Assembly: GCF_036017915.1 (NCBI RefSeq)
Contig: NZ_CP107929.1
Coordinates: 4,716,001-4,780,000 of the forward strand
DNA length: 64,000 nucleotides
DNA from: Micromonospora sp. NBC_00421
Lineage (GTDB): Bacteria > Actinomycetota > Actinomycetes > Mycobacteriales > Micromonosporaceae
Direction of reading: 5' to 3'
Shown here: positions 24,156 through 32,762 of the stretch, piece after piece
Position numbering within the stretch: the stretch's first letter is position 1
How the letters are laid out: every line of letters begins with the position of its first letter
Notes under the pieces: model-generated
Databases searched by the model: none
Seen by the model: only the letters and a program-made list of their open reading frames with translations
What the model was told of the DNA's origin: nothing
Position numbers and translations under genes: made by a program

Positions 24156-25532
24156 ATGCGCTACCAGGAGTTGTCGCACTGGCTGTCCACGATGGACGAA
24201 CCGTTGACGCCCGGCCCCTCGCTGCCCGGTGACACCGACGCGGACGTGGTGATCGTCGGTGCCGGCTACACCGGGCTGTGGACGGCGTACTACCTCGCGG
24301 TGGCCGATCCGACGTTGCGGATCGTGGTGCTGGAGGCGGAGATCGCCGGGTACGGCGCGTCCGGGCGCAACGGCGGCTGGTGCTCGGCTCTGTTGCCCAC
24401 CTCGCTGCCGGCGCTGGCCCGTCGGCACGGCCGGCCGCAGGCGCTGGCGATGCAGCAGGCCATGCACGACACGGTCGCCGAGGTGGGCCGGGTGGCCACA
24501 GTGGAGAGAATCGACTGCGACTGGCGGCACGGCGGGACGGTGCTGCTGGCCCGTACCGACGTCCAGCTCGGACGGGCCCGCGCCGCCGTCGCCGAGGCCC
24601 GCGAGCACGGGCTCGACCCCGACGACCTGGTCCTGCTCGACGCCGCCGGGGCCGCCGCCCGGTGCGCCGCCGAGGGGGTACGCGGTGGCACGTACACCCC
24701 GCACTGCGCCGCCGTGCACCCGGCGAAGCTGGTCCGTGGCCTGGCCCGCGCGGTGCAACGGCACGGGGTGCGGCTGTACGAGCGTTCTCCGGTCACCGCG
24801 ATCCGGCCCGGCGCGGCGGTCACCCCGCACGGGACGGTACGGGCGGCGGTGGTGGTCCGGGCCACCGAGGCGTACACGCCGGTGCTGCCCGGCCACCGCC
24901 GGACTCTCGTCCCGGTCTACTCGCTGATGGTGGTCACCGAGCCGCTGCCCGAGCCGACCTGGGCGCGGATCGGGCTCGCCGGTCGGGAGACCTTCGCCGA
25001 CTACCGGCACCTCATCGTGTACGGCCAGCGCACCGCCGACGGACGGCTGGCCTTCGGCGGGCGCGGTGCGCCGTACCACTTCGGGTCCCGGATCTCCCCC
25101 GGGTACGACCGGGAGCCACGGGTCTTCGCCGCGCTGCGTCGGACGCTTGGCGAACTCTTCCCGGTGCTCGGGCCGCACGTGCCGGTCGCCCACGCGTGGG
25201 GCGGCCCGCTGGGGGTGGCCCGGGACTGGTCCGCCTCGGTCGGGCTGGACCGGTCGTCCGGGCTGGGCTGGGCCGGCGGCTACGTCGGTGACGGGGTGGG
25301 GACGAGCAACCTCGCCGGCCGTACCCTGGCTGACCTGATCCGGGGCGTGGAGTCGGAGCTGACCGCCCTCCCCTGGGTCGGCCACCGCTCCCCCCGCTGG
25401 GAGCCGGAACCACTGCGCTGGCTGGCGATCAACGCCGGCCTCCGGGTGATGTCCTCCGCAGACGGTGCCGAAACCCGCACCGGCCGCCCCGCCCGCCGCG
25501 CCACCACCTTCACCCACCTCCTAGGCCACTGA
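24156..25532 (+). CDS. FAD-dependent amine/amino acid oxidase (DAO family), second copy
   Basis: The product has 458 residues. The ATG at 24156 follows GGAG. The FAD-binding motif is VVIVGAGYTGLWTAYYLA, followed by YGASGRNGGWCSALLP and, near the end, GLGWAGGYVGDGVGTSNLAG. It is similar in layout to the oxidase at 14443-15975 but clearly diverged. It follows the diamine transaminase, so it probably oxidises a related amine. The exact substrate cannot be read from sequence. Confidence 0.82.
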   Translation: MRYQELSHWLSTMDEPLTPGPSLPGDTDADVVIVGAGYTGLWTAYYLAVADPTLRIVVLEAEIAGYGASGRNGGWCSALLPTSLPALARRHGRPQALAMQQAMHDTVAEVGRVATVERIDCDWRHGGTVLLARTDVQLGRARAAVAEAREHGLDPDDLVLLDAAGAAARCAAEGVRGGTYTPHCAAVHPAKLVRGLARAVQRHGVRLYERSPVTAIRPGAAVTPHGTVRAAVVVRATEAYTPVLPGHRRTLVPVYSLMVVTEPLPEPTWARIGLAGRETFADYRHLIVYGQRTADGRLAFGGRGAPYHFGSRISPGYDREPRVFAALRRTLGELFPVLGPHVPVAHAWGGPLGVARDWSASVGLDRSSGLGWAGGYVGDGVGTSNLAGRTLADLIRGVESELTALPWVGHRSPRWEPEPLRWLAINAGLRVMSSADGAETRTGRPARRATTFTHLLGH

Positions 25533-25593
25533 CCCACCCCCACCCCCACCCACCCCCACCCGCCGACGCCCGCCGCCCGCCCCACCCGCTGAC

Positions 25594-25663
25594 GCCCCGG
25601 TGATCAAGAGGTTTGCGTCAAGTTGAAGATCGAAGTTGACGCAAACCTCTTGATCACCGGGGC
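25594..25663. repeat. Family A palindrome: perfect 28-bp stem between convergent genes
   Basis: The left arm 25594-25621 contains GATCAAGAGGTTTGCGTC. The right arm 25636-25663 is its exact reverse complement, with a 14-nt loop. The stop codons of the convergent genes are at 25532 and 25717. The flank 25533-25590 is C-rich; 25664-25716 is G-rich, hence C-rich in the opposing transcript. There is no T-tract. It may act as a two-way terminator or RNA end. Confidence 0.85.
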
Positions 25664-25716
25664 AGGGCGGAGGCCGGGGGGAGGGGGGAGGGAGGGGGGA
25701 GGGCAGGGGGGTGGGG

Positions 25717-26097
25717 TTAGTGGTTGGGGGGGATTACGCGGAGGTGGCCTCGGCGGCCGGTGGGGGGGTTCTGGGGGTGGTGGGTTGGGGGGTGGGGGTC
25801 GTCCTGGGGTGGGCGGGGGGCGACCGGGCGGGCTGCCTCGCGGACGGCCTCGGCCAGGGCGACCAGGTCGTCCGTGGTGGGCGGCGGGGGCTCGAACTCG
25901 CCCTCGTGCCGCACGACGTCCCAGCCCCGGGGGGCGGTCAGGCTTCGCGCGTGCTGCTCACACAGGTCGTAGGTGTGCGGCTCGGCGAAGGCCGCCAACG
26001 GGCCCACGACGGCGGTCGACTCGTTGTAGACATAGGTCAATGTGGCAACCGCTTGCCGGGGGCAGGCGTTACGGGAGCAGCGCCGTGGTGACCTCAC
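25717..26097 (-). CDS. DUF3499 family protein
   Basis: The product has 126 residues. The N-terminus RRCSRNACPRQAVATLTYVY and CEQHARSLTAPRGWDVVRHE are the DUF3499 pattern, with Cys residues that could bind a metal. The C-terminus is a disordered Pro/His-rich tail. It is conserved in actinobacteria next to the metallopeptidase and whiB2 (as in Rv3258c-Rv3260c). Function unknown. Confidence 0.85.
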   Translation of the reverse strand: MRSPRRCSRNACPRQAVATLTYVYNESTAVVGPLAAFAEPHTYDLCEQHARSLTAPRGWDVVRHEGEFEPPPPTTDDLVALAEAVREAARPVAPRPPQDDPHPPTHHPQNPPTGRRGHLRVIPPNH

Positions 26098-26251
26098 GTG
26101 CGGCAGGGTATCCCCATTACCGGGTCCGACGCACCGGTTCGCTTTGCGACACGCCCGTCACCGTGATCACAATTCGCACCTGGTGCTTCCGCCGCGCCCG
26201 TCGACAGGCGCTGCCGTGGGCCGGACCGGGCTGAGGACTACCCTTTGCCTC

Positions 26252-26704
26252 ATGACGAGCCCGGAACACCGCCGCCCCGGCTCCGGCCGGCGCAACCACC
26301 GCGACCGCCACGGACGTGGCCTGCGCGGGCGGCTGGTGCCGGCGACAGTGCCACTGGCCCGGACCAAGGCCGAGATCTTCGACGACCTGGTACTAGACAC
26401 CGTGGAAACCCTGGAGCGCCGGTTCGCCAAGGAACTGGCCGGGGTCGAGTTCGCCGTCGAGGACGTCCCACCCGACCTGAACGTCTACGACTCCGACGTC
26501 CTGGAGGACGGCGAGGTGCCGCTGGCCCGGCTGCTGCCCGGCCGGCCGGGGCAGCGGCAGGAGGTGCCGCCCCGGATCGTGCTCTACCGCCGGCCGTTGG
26601 AGTTCCGCGCGATGGACCGCGAGGACCTGGCCGACCTCGTTCATGACGTGATCATCGAACAGGTGGCGAACCTGCTCGGGGTCGACCCGGACGAGCTGGC
26701 CTGA
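26252..26704 (+). CDS. Metallopeptidase-family (zincin-like) protein
   Basis: The product has 150 residues. The region FDDLVLDTVETLERRFAKEL and VEFAVEDVPP, then VLYRRPLEFRA and LADLVHDVIIEQVANLLG, matches the small zincin-like family near whiB2 (Rv3259 type). The usual metal motif HExxH is reduced here to HDVIIEQ, so catalysis is doubtful. The N-terminus is basic and disordered. It is divergent from the DUF3499 gene. Confidence 0.75.
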   Translation: MTSPEHRRPGSGRRNHRDRHGRGLRGRLVPATVPLARTKAEIFDDLVLDTVETLERRFAKELAGVEFAVEDVPPDLNVYDSDVLEDGEVPLARLLPGRPGQRQEVPPRIVLYRRPLEFRAMDREDLADLVHDVIIEQVANLLGVDPDELA

Positions 26705-26758
26705 CCCGCGCGGCCGGTCACGGCCACCGCACCGCATTCGGGCACGACCCCGCGCACC

Positions 26759-26935
26759 GCCGCGCGACCGGCCACGACCCACCGCACCGCGACCGGCCAC
26801 GACCCACCGCACCGCGACCGGCCACGACCCACCGCACCGCGACCGGCCACGACCCACCGCACCGCGACCGGACACGACCCACCGCACCGCGACCGGACAC
26901 GACCCACCGCACCGCGACCGGACACGACCACCGCG
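26759..26935. repeat. 25-bp tandem repeat, seven copies
   Basis: GACCGG(C/A)CACGACCC units recur at 26766, 26791, 26816, 26841, 26866, 26891 and 26916, exactly 25 bp apart. The last three carry an A in place of a C, giving GACCGGACACG. There are no unique spacers, so this is not CRISPR. It lies between the metallopeptidase and the convergent whiB2-like gene. Confidence 0.92.
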
Positions 26936-27034
26936 CCGACGCGCGACCACTGCACCGCTCCGACGTCGGTCACCCCCGCGACCTCGTCGGGCGTGAGCCG
27001 GGCGGCCCCCACCGCCCCGGCCCGGCCCTTCGAC

Positions 27035-27292
27035 TCAGGCGGCCCGCCGCTTGAGCTTGCGCCGCTCCCGTTCGGAGAGCCCGCCCCAGATCCCGAACCG
27101 CTCGTCGTGCCCGAGAGCGTATTCGAGGCACTCCGTCTTGACCTCGCACCGCGAGCAGATCCGTTTCGCCTCGCGGGTCGAGCCGCCCTTCTCGGGAAAG
27201 AACGCTTCCGGGTCGGTCTGCGAGCACAGCGCCCGCTCCTGCCACTCCGGCGCGTTTCCGAGCAGGTCGGCCACCTCAAGCTGGCCGTCCAT
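27035..27292 (-). CDS. whiB2: WhiB-family regulator (WhiB2/WhmD type)
   Basis: The product has 85 residues. Four cysteines (C23, C46, C49, C55) in ALCSQTD and ICSRCEVKTECLEYAL bind a 4Fe-4S cluster. The GIWGGLSERERRKLKRR turn and basic tail are the WhiB signature. The neighbours (DUF3499, metallopeptidase, F420 genes) match those of mycobacterial whiB2, which controls cell division. The family is certain; the WhiB2 subgroup rests on context and sequence impression. Confidence 0.9.
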   Translation of the reverse strand: MDGQLEVADLLGNAPEWQERALCSQTDPEAFFPEKGGSTREAKRICSRCEVKTECLEYALGHDERFGIWGGLSERERRKLKRRAA

Positions 27293-27712
27293 CAGATGCC
27301 TCCTTGTCGCGCACCGACGTCACCGCCGCTGCGACCCCCCACGCGAAAGGCGTGCTTGTCCGTCCGGTCCCTATTTGTTGCGTTCCGCGCGAACAACCCC
27401 ATCGAAATTACACGCGTGTAATGCGTGCGCCGTCAAGCCGGACTTGATAATGGAGTCGCCCTCCCGACATGCCACCGGACGGTCACCCGGACCATCCGGC
27501 CCTCGCAACCTGCCCTATCGATTCAGACCCCGGGCGAGTAACGCCCCGTCCGGCGAGTTGCCCCAGATTTCTGCTGTGGCGTCGCCGCCCCGGACGCCGT
27601 CGGAGCACGCCGACGGACACTCCGCGCAGTCGACCCGCCAAGATCATGAGCATGGTGGGGGACAGGTTAACGCGGTTGGCCCCGGACCGCTCGTCGAGCC
27701 GGAAAAGCCGAC
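27293..27712. other. Intergenic region upstream of whiB2
   Basis: No gene is supported in these 420 bp. They hold the likely whiB2 promoter, with GTTCCGCGCGAAC (27382-27394) and the palindrome at 27408-27421. The part nearest 27712 is beyond the terminator of the next minus-strand gene. Confidence 0.55.
27408..27421. promoter_or_regulatory. Palindrome TTACACGCGTGTAA upstream of whiB2 (possible BldD-type site)
   Basis: This is a perfect 14-bp palindrome, 116 bp before the whiB2 start. The halves TTAC and GTAA fit the TNAC...GTNA pattern known for BldD, the c-di-GMP-responsive developmental repressor, which controls whi genes in Streptomyces. The link to BldD is inferred. Confidence 0.4.
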
Positions 27713-27743
27713 AGCGCCCCGTCCACAATGTGGACGGGGCGCT
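27713..27743 (-). terminator. Hairpin terminator of the DUF4331 gene group
   Basis: A perfect 14-bp stem (AGCGCCCCGTCCAC and its complement) encloses a 3-nt loop. It starts 25 bp after the minus-strand stop at 27768. In that direction it is followed after a few bases by CTTTTCC. A GC-rich intrinsic terminator with a weak T-tract is likely. Confidence 0.7.
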
Positions 27744-27767
27744 CGGGTCGGTGGGTTGTCGTGGCGC

Positions 27768-28118
27768 TCAGACCGACCGTGGTGGGCTGCTCGGCCAGAC
27801 GAATTCGGCGATCGCCCCACCGTCGACGGAGATGGCCCCTGCGGGCGTCTCCTCGTCCCACCAGACGGTATACAGGCCCGCCGTCAGGTCCGGGTAGACC
27901 GCACTGTGGAACACCCCGTCCCGGACGATCCGCTCTCGCACGGCCGAGTGCGTGCGTACCGCGCCGTCCTGGTCGACCCGGCTGATCTCGATCTCCCGAC
28001 CGTGCAGGTCACGTCCGGTGTAGATGATCAGAGCACCGGTCTCGCCCCCGACGTCGAGCATCACGGTGCCGCTCTCCGTCGGCCCGTACTGATGGTGATG
28101 GTGGTGGTGTCCGCTCAC
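27768..28118 (-). CDS. Small protein with natural hexahistidine N-terminus, unknown function
   Basis: The product has 116 residues and starts MSGHHHHHHQYGPTESG. The rest is beta-rich (TVMLDVGGETGALIIYTGRD, then EIEISRVDQDG and GLYTVWWDEE). There is no signal peptide. The six histidines could bind Ni, Zn or Cu. It follows the DUF4331 gene by 16 bp and is probably co-transcribed with it. I do not recognise the family; similar small beta-rich proteins are thought to accompany DUF4331 genes in actinobacteria, but I cannot verify that here. Confidence 0.7.
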   Translation of the reverse strand: MSGHHHHHHQYGPTESGTVMLDVGGETGALIIYTGRDLHGREIEISRVDQDGAVRTHSAVRERIVRDGVFHSAVYPDLTAGLYTVWWDEETPAGAISVDGGAIAEFVWPSSPPRSV

Positions 28119-28134
28119 GCCGGTCTCCGTCCGG

Positions 28135-29532
28135 TCAGGAGTTCGCCGCGGGCGGGTTGTTGAACCCGTCGTACGGCGTGCCGAGGAAGGGGAAGTCCCG
28201 CAGGAAGGGCGCCGTCACGTCGGCAGCACTCAACCCCGGAGTGACCGCGCCGGCCGCCGCGTCCGGCGTGAACTTCTTGTCCACCAGTGGCACGGTCACC
28301 CCGGCCACCGCCCGCAGCGCGATGCTCACCACGTCGTCGACGACCCGGCGGCCGTTGGGGAAGCCGGCCAGGTCGCCCCCGAGCAGACCGAACTGGTTCG
28401 GCCTGCTGCTCGGCTTGATCGCGGTGTTCAGCCGCAGCATGTCGGCCTGCACGTCACCGGTGAGGTTGGTGAAGCCGTCGATCAGCCCGGACGGGATGCC
28501 GGTGAGCAGGATGGCGACCAGGTCGGCCCGGGGCTTCTTGGACTTGTTGAGCGCGTCCAGGTTGGGGAAGACCCCCGGGTAGAGCACCGGCAGCAATGCG
28601 GCCAGCTCCGGCTGCTCGACGAACCGGGCGAACCGCTTGTCCTCGGTCGGTGGCAGCGTGTTCCACAGGTCCTTCTTGGACATCGGCACGATGACCTCGT
28701 TGAACAGCGGATTGCCCAACCGGGACACCTGGGTCCACGGGCCGACGGCGGAGTCCGCGGCGACATGGTCGCCGAGCACCCGTACCTGCTGCCGGGAGGC
28801 GGTCGTCCACACCCCGATCGTCGAGGCCCGGTCGCCCGCGCCGTACCGGCTGGCCTTGCGGCGCACCTTGCTCAGCGGCACCTGCACCGCGATGCTGTGC
28901 ACGTTCATCCGGTCCACCGAGTTGACCGGCTCGCCCTCGGTCTTGAACAGCTTCTTGCCGGCCACGTGCAACTGCTGGAACGGCCGCAGCGTACCCAGGT
29001 CGAAGATCGCGCCCAGGTCGACGAAGAAGCCGTCCGCACGCTGCCCGGCGAACACCTTCTCCCCCGTCGACAGCTTGTACGTCGCCTGCCGGACCAGGTC
29101 GTTGTACTTCGGGATGGACAGCGGCCCGACGTTGCACGGCGGGCAGGGCAGCTTGTGCGCCAGCACGTGCTCCTTGCCGTCGGTCACCCGGGTCAGCTTG
29201 TAGAACTGCCGCCGGTTCCAGTTCTTGCTGTCAAGCGACTCGATCGGCCCTGTGTTGTAGAGAAAGCTGTTCTCGTTCGTGATCTCGGTACGGAATTCGA
29301 ACCGGTAGGTCACGTCGGGATGGCCGTCACCGTCGTTGTCGATATGGATCTCATACCGCACGTCGTCGCCGAACTCGAAGAAGTTCGGGCCGCCCGAGGG
29401 GAGCTGCAACGGCACGTAGTTGGCGATCAGCGTCACCGAGTCGGGCCGGTCGGGGCTGACGAAGGCGTACAGGTCGGAGCTGTCGGCGACCGGGTCCTTG
29501 CTTATTTCCGGCGCTTCGCGGTGGGACGACAT
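28135..29532 (-). CDS. DUF4331 family protein
   Basis: The product has 465 residues. The N-terminus SSHREAPEISKDPVADSSDL, then YAFVSPDRPDSVTLIANY, VRYEIHIDNDGDGHPDVTY and the C-terminal TPYDGFNNPP are the DUF4331 pattern. No signal peptide is seen. DNDGDGHPD is an Asp-rich calcium-type loop. It is the middle gene of a three-gene minus-strand set. Biochemical role unknown. Confidence 0.9.
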   Translation of the reverse strand: MSSHREAPEISKDPVADSSDLYAFVSPDRPDSVTLIANYVPLQLPSGGPNFFEFGDDVRYEIHIDNDGDGHPDVTYRFEFRTEITNENSFLYNTGPIESLDSKNWNRRQFYKLTRVTDGKEHVLAHKLPCPPCNVGPLSIPKYNDLVRQATYKLSTGEKVFAGQRADGFFVDLGAIFDLGTLRPFQQLHVAGKKLFKTEGEPVNSVDRMNVHSIAVQVPLSKVRRKASRYGAGDRASTIGVWTTASRQQVRVLGDHVAADSAVGPWTQVSRLGNPLFNEVIVPMSKKDLWNTLPPTEDKRFARFVEQPELAALLPVLYPGVFPNLDALNKSKKPRADLVAILLTGIPSGLIDGFTNLTGDVQADMLRLNTAIKPSSRPNQFGLLGGDLAGFPNGRRVVDDVVSIALRAVAGVTVPLVDKKFTPDAAAGAVTPGLSAADVTAPFLRDFPFLGTPYDGFNNPPAANS

Positions 29533-29681
29533 GGCGGACCAACCTTTGCGGGATCATGAGGAATCAGGGCATGACGAACCGGGCGCGGAGCCTGCGCCTG
29601 GCGGTGAAGGGGAAGAGGGCGGGCGGTTCAGGCCACCCGGGGCAGCGGGCGGGTCACCCCCACCCGGTGACGGCGGACGGG

Positions 29682-29960
29682 TCAGCCGCGTCCGGCGGCA
29701 CGTCGCAGCCGGTCCGCCAGCCCTCGGTCGCGTACCTCGATCCGGGACGTGCCGACGAAGACGTCCAACGTCCCGGACCTGGCGTCGCGCAGGTGGACCA
29801 CGATCGGACCCTCCGCGCTCGTGGTCGACGGGGAGTTCTGTGCCGCCGACACGCCGGTCACCGTCAGGGCCGCCGCGCCCAGCGTGGCACTCGCCGCAGC
29901 GGTCAGTGTCTGCCTGCGGGTCAGTCGCGGCCAGGAACGCTTCCGCACTTCGCTCGTCAT
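29682..29960 (-). CDS. Small Tat-exported protein
   Basis: The product has 92 residues from the ATG at 29960, after AAAGG. The twin-arginine motif RLTRRQTLTAAASATLGAAA leads a hydrophobic stretch with cleavage near VSAAQ. The mature part (about 50 residues, GPIVVHLRDARSGTLDVFVG) is unknown. It lies 150 bp before DUF4331 on the same strand; a joint transcript is likely but not certain. Confidence 0.7.
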   Translation of the reverse strand: MTSEVRKRSWPRLTRRQTLTAAASATLGAAALTVTGVSAAQNSPSTTSAEGPIVVHLRDARSGTLDVFVGTSRIEVRDRGLADRLRRAAGRG

Positions 29961-30087
29961 GGGGGAACCTTTCCTCCGGCGGCGCGTGAGCGCGCGCGGT
30001 GTGGAGCGCGAGGTCGCCGGCGGCGGCCCTCGCCTCAACCGCCGCCGGCGAACACTGGTACGGCCCGCACGCGTGAAAGGTTCGATG

Positions 30088-32610
30088 TCACCGCGACGGA
30101 TGACCGTACGCGGTCGTCCGCTTGCGCGCCGGTCGTCCGGCGGCGGCGGCGATCGACCGCAACTGCTCCTCGGTACGCGCCGATCCGTTGCCCGAACCGG
30201 CCATCCGGGAGATCGTCTCCTCCATCAGGGTGCCGCCCAGGTCGTTGCAGCCGCCCCGCAACATCGACACGGTGCCCTCGTCGCCGAGCTTCACCCAGGA
30301 GCACTGGATGTTGTCGATCCGCCCGTGCAGCAGCAGCCGGGCCATCGCGTGCACCACCCGGTTCTCCCGCCAGGTCGGACCGGGCCGGGCGATGCCGGCC
30401 AGGTAGATCGGCGCGTTGGTGTGCACGAACGGCAGCGCCACGAACTCGGTGAACCCGCCGGTGCGGTCCTGCACCCCGGCCAGCACCCGGAAGTGCGCCA
30501 GCCACTGTCCGGGGTGGTCGACGTGCCCGTACATCATCGTGGAGCTGGAGCGGATGCCCAGCTCGTGAGCGGTCGTGACCACCTCGACCCAGGCGGCGGC
30601 CGGCAGTTTGCCCTTGGTGAGCACCCAGCGCACGTCGTCGTCGAGGATCTCGGCGGCGGTGCCCGGGATGGTGTCCAGGCCGGCCTCGCGCAGCATCGTC
30701 AGCCAGTCCCGCACCGGCACGCCCGCCTTGGCGGCGGCGGTGACGATCTCCATCGGGGAGAACGCGTGCACGTGCATCCCGGGCACCCGGGCCTTGATCG
30801 CCCGGACGATGTCGGCGTAGCCGGTCACCGGCAGCTTCGGGTCGATGCCGCCCTGGAGGCAGACCTCGCCGGCACCGGCCGCCCAGGCCTCCTCGGCCCG
30901 GTCGGCCACCTGCTCCACCGACAGCCGGAAGGCGTCGGCGTCCCGCTCCCGCTGGGCGAACGCGCAGAACCGGCAGCCCACGTAGCAGACGTTGGTGAAG
31001 TTGATGTTCCGGTTGACCACGTAGGTGACGTCGTCGCCGACGGTGTCCCGCCGCACGTCGTCGGCGAGCCGGCACAGCGCGTCCAGGGCCGGGCCGTCCG
31101 CGCCGAACAACGCCAGCGCCGCGTCGGCGTGCCGGGGCTCCAGCAGCGCCGCCGGATCGTCGGCCGCCAGCCTCAGCCCCGCCCGCAGGTCACCGTCGGC
31201 ACCCGGCACCGGTCCACCCGACGCGGCGGGGCTCACCTTGCCGGCGACCTCCGCCCAGCCGCCGTAGACGCTGTCGAAGTCGCCCCGCCGGTCGTCGCTG
31301 CGGCCGGTGGTGTCGATGGTGGCGTGCAGATCGGTCCGGCCGCCGCCGAAGACCTCCTCCGGCTCCTGCCAGGGGCGACCCACCGGCCGGGCCGCCTCGA
31401 CGGCCAGCCCGGTCGCCGGATCGGCGAGCGCGGTGACGTGCGGCAGCAACCGGGGGTCGAGCCACGGATCACCGGCCCGGACGTACTCCGGGTAGACCGT
31501 CAGCCGCTCGCGCAGGGTGAAGCCCGACTTCTCGGTCTGCCGGGCCAGCTCGTCGAGCTGCGGCCAGGGCCGCTCCGGGTTGACGTGGTCCGGGGTGAGC
31601 GGGGACACCCCACCCCAGTCGTCGATGCCGGCCCGCAACAGCAGGTCGTACTCGTCCTCGATCAGGTTGGGCGGGGCCTGGATGCGCGCCTTCGGGCCGA
31701 GCAGCAGCCGGGCCACCGCCACGGTGGCCGCCAGGTCGTGCAGCTCGGCGTCGGGCAGGCCGCCCATCGCGGTGTCCGGCTTGGCGCGGAAGTTCTGCAC
31801 GATCACCTCCTGGAGGTGGCCGTACTCCCGGTGCGACCGGCGGATCGCGAAGATCGCCTCGACCCGCTCGGCCGGGGTCTCGCCGATGCCGATCAGGATG
31901 CCTGTGGTGAACGGCACCCCGACCCGGCCGGCGTCGTCGAGCACCCGCAGCCGGACCGCCGGTTCCTTGTCGGGGGAACCGAAGTGCGGCCCGCCCGGCT
32001 CCGACCAGAGCCGGGTGGCGGTGGTCTCCAGCATCATCCCCATGCTCGGCGCGACCGGCTTGAGCCGTTGCAGCTCCGACCAGGAGAGCACCCCCGGGTT
32101 GAGGTGCGGCAGCAGGCCGGTCTCCTCCAGCACCGCCACCGCGCAGGCCCGCAGGTAGTCCACTGTGGAGTCGTAGCCCCGCTCGTCCAGCCAGGCGCGG
32201 GCCGCCGGCCAGCGCTCCTCCGGCCGGTCACCGAGGGTGAACAGGGCTTCCTTGCAGCCCAGCGCCGCACCCTGCCGGGCGATCGCCAGCACCTCGTCGG
32301 TCTCCAGGAACGCCGCCGGCAGTCGGTGCGGCACGGTGGCGAAGGTGCAGTAGTGGCACCGGTCCCGGCAGAGCCGGGTCAACGGGATGAACACCTTCTT
32401 CGAGTACGTCACCACGCCCGGCCGGCCGGCGTCACGCAGCCCGGCGTCCCGGACCTCCCCGGCGGTCCGGAGCAGCTCGTCCAGCTCGTCGCCCCGGGCC
32501 GCCAGCAGCGCGGCGGCCTCGTCGACGTCGAGCGCGCGCCCGGTGGCGGCCCGGTGCAGCGCCCGTCGCACACTCGCCGAGGTCGGGCCGGGATCGGTGC
32601 GGTGAACCAT
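30088..32610 (-). CDS. fbiC: FO synthase, fused CofG-CofH (F420 biosynthesis)
   Basis: The product has 840 residues. It makes the deazaflavin FO from a riboflavin precursor and tyrosine with radical SAM chemistry. The N-terminal CofG half has the cluster motif [10 protein letters not shown] in [15 protein letters not shown]. The C-terminal CofH half has [10 protein letters not shown] after NRNINFTNV. Both 4Fe-4S sites are intact, and the linker lies near residues 390-440. The length equals mycobacterial FbiC (about 856). The genes fbiA and fbiB are close by. Confidence 0.96.
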   Translation of the reverse strand: MVHRTDPGPTSASVRRALHRAATGRALDVDEAAALLAARGDELDELLRTAGEVRDAGLRDAGRPGVVTYSKKVFIPLTRLCRDRCHYCTFATVPHRLPAAFLETDEVLAIARQGAALGCKEALFTLGDRPEERWPAARAWLDERGYDSTVDYLRACAVAVLEETGLLPHLNPGVLSWSELQRLKPVAPSMGMMLETTATRLWSEPGGPHFGSPDKEPAVRLRVLDDAGRVGVPFTTGILIGIGETPAERVEAIFAIRRSHREYGHLQEVIVQNFRAKPDTAMGGLPDAELHDLAATVAVARLLLGPKARIQAPPNLIEDEYDLLLRAGIDDWGGVSPLTPDHVNPERPWPQLDELARQTEKSGFTLRERLTVYPEYVRAGDPWLDPRLLPHVTALADPATGLAVEAARPVGRPWQEPEEVFGGGRTDLHATIDTTGRSDDRRGDFDSVYGGWAEVAGKVSPAASGGPVPGADGDLRAGLRLAADDPAALLEPRHADAALALFGADGPALDALCRLADDVRRDTVGDDVTYVVNRNINFTNVCYVGCRFCAFAQRERDADAFRLSVEQVADRAEEAWAAGAGEVCLQGGIDPKLPVTGYADIVRAIKARVPGMHVHAFSPMEIVTAAAKAGVPVRDWLTMLREAGLDTIPGTAAEILDDDVRWVLTKGKLPAAAWVEVVTTAHELGIRSSSTMMYGHVDHPGQWLAHFRVLAGVQDRTGGFTEFVALPFVHTNAPIYLAGIARPGPTWRENRVVHAMARLLLHGRIDNIQCSWVKLGDEGTVSMLRGGCNDLGGTLMEETISRMAGSGNGSARTEEQLRSIAAAAGRPARKRTTAYGHPSR

Positions 32611-32762
32611 CCGCCCAGCCTAGGCGCTGGGCGGGACGATCCGGCAGACATGCGACCCGGGTGTGACATCATCCCCGACCCGGCCGGCGCCCGGCCCCAC
32701 CGCACCGGCCGGGTCTCCGGTCGTACGCCGCAGCGTCGACCCGACCCGGCCGGGTGTGCGGG

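Noticed and set aside
26759..26935. Possible CRISPR array
   Set aside because: The 25-bp units are directly adjacent with no unique spacers, and no cas genes are near. The 9-bp array at 62273-62344 was rejected for the same reason.
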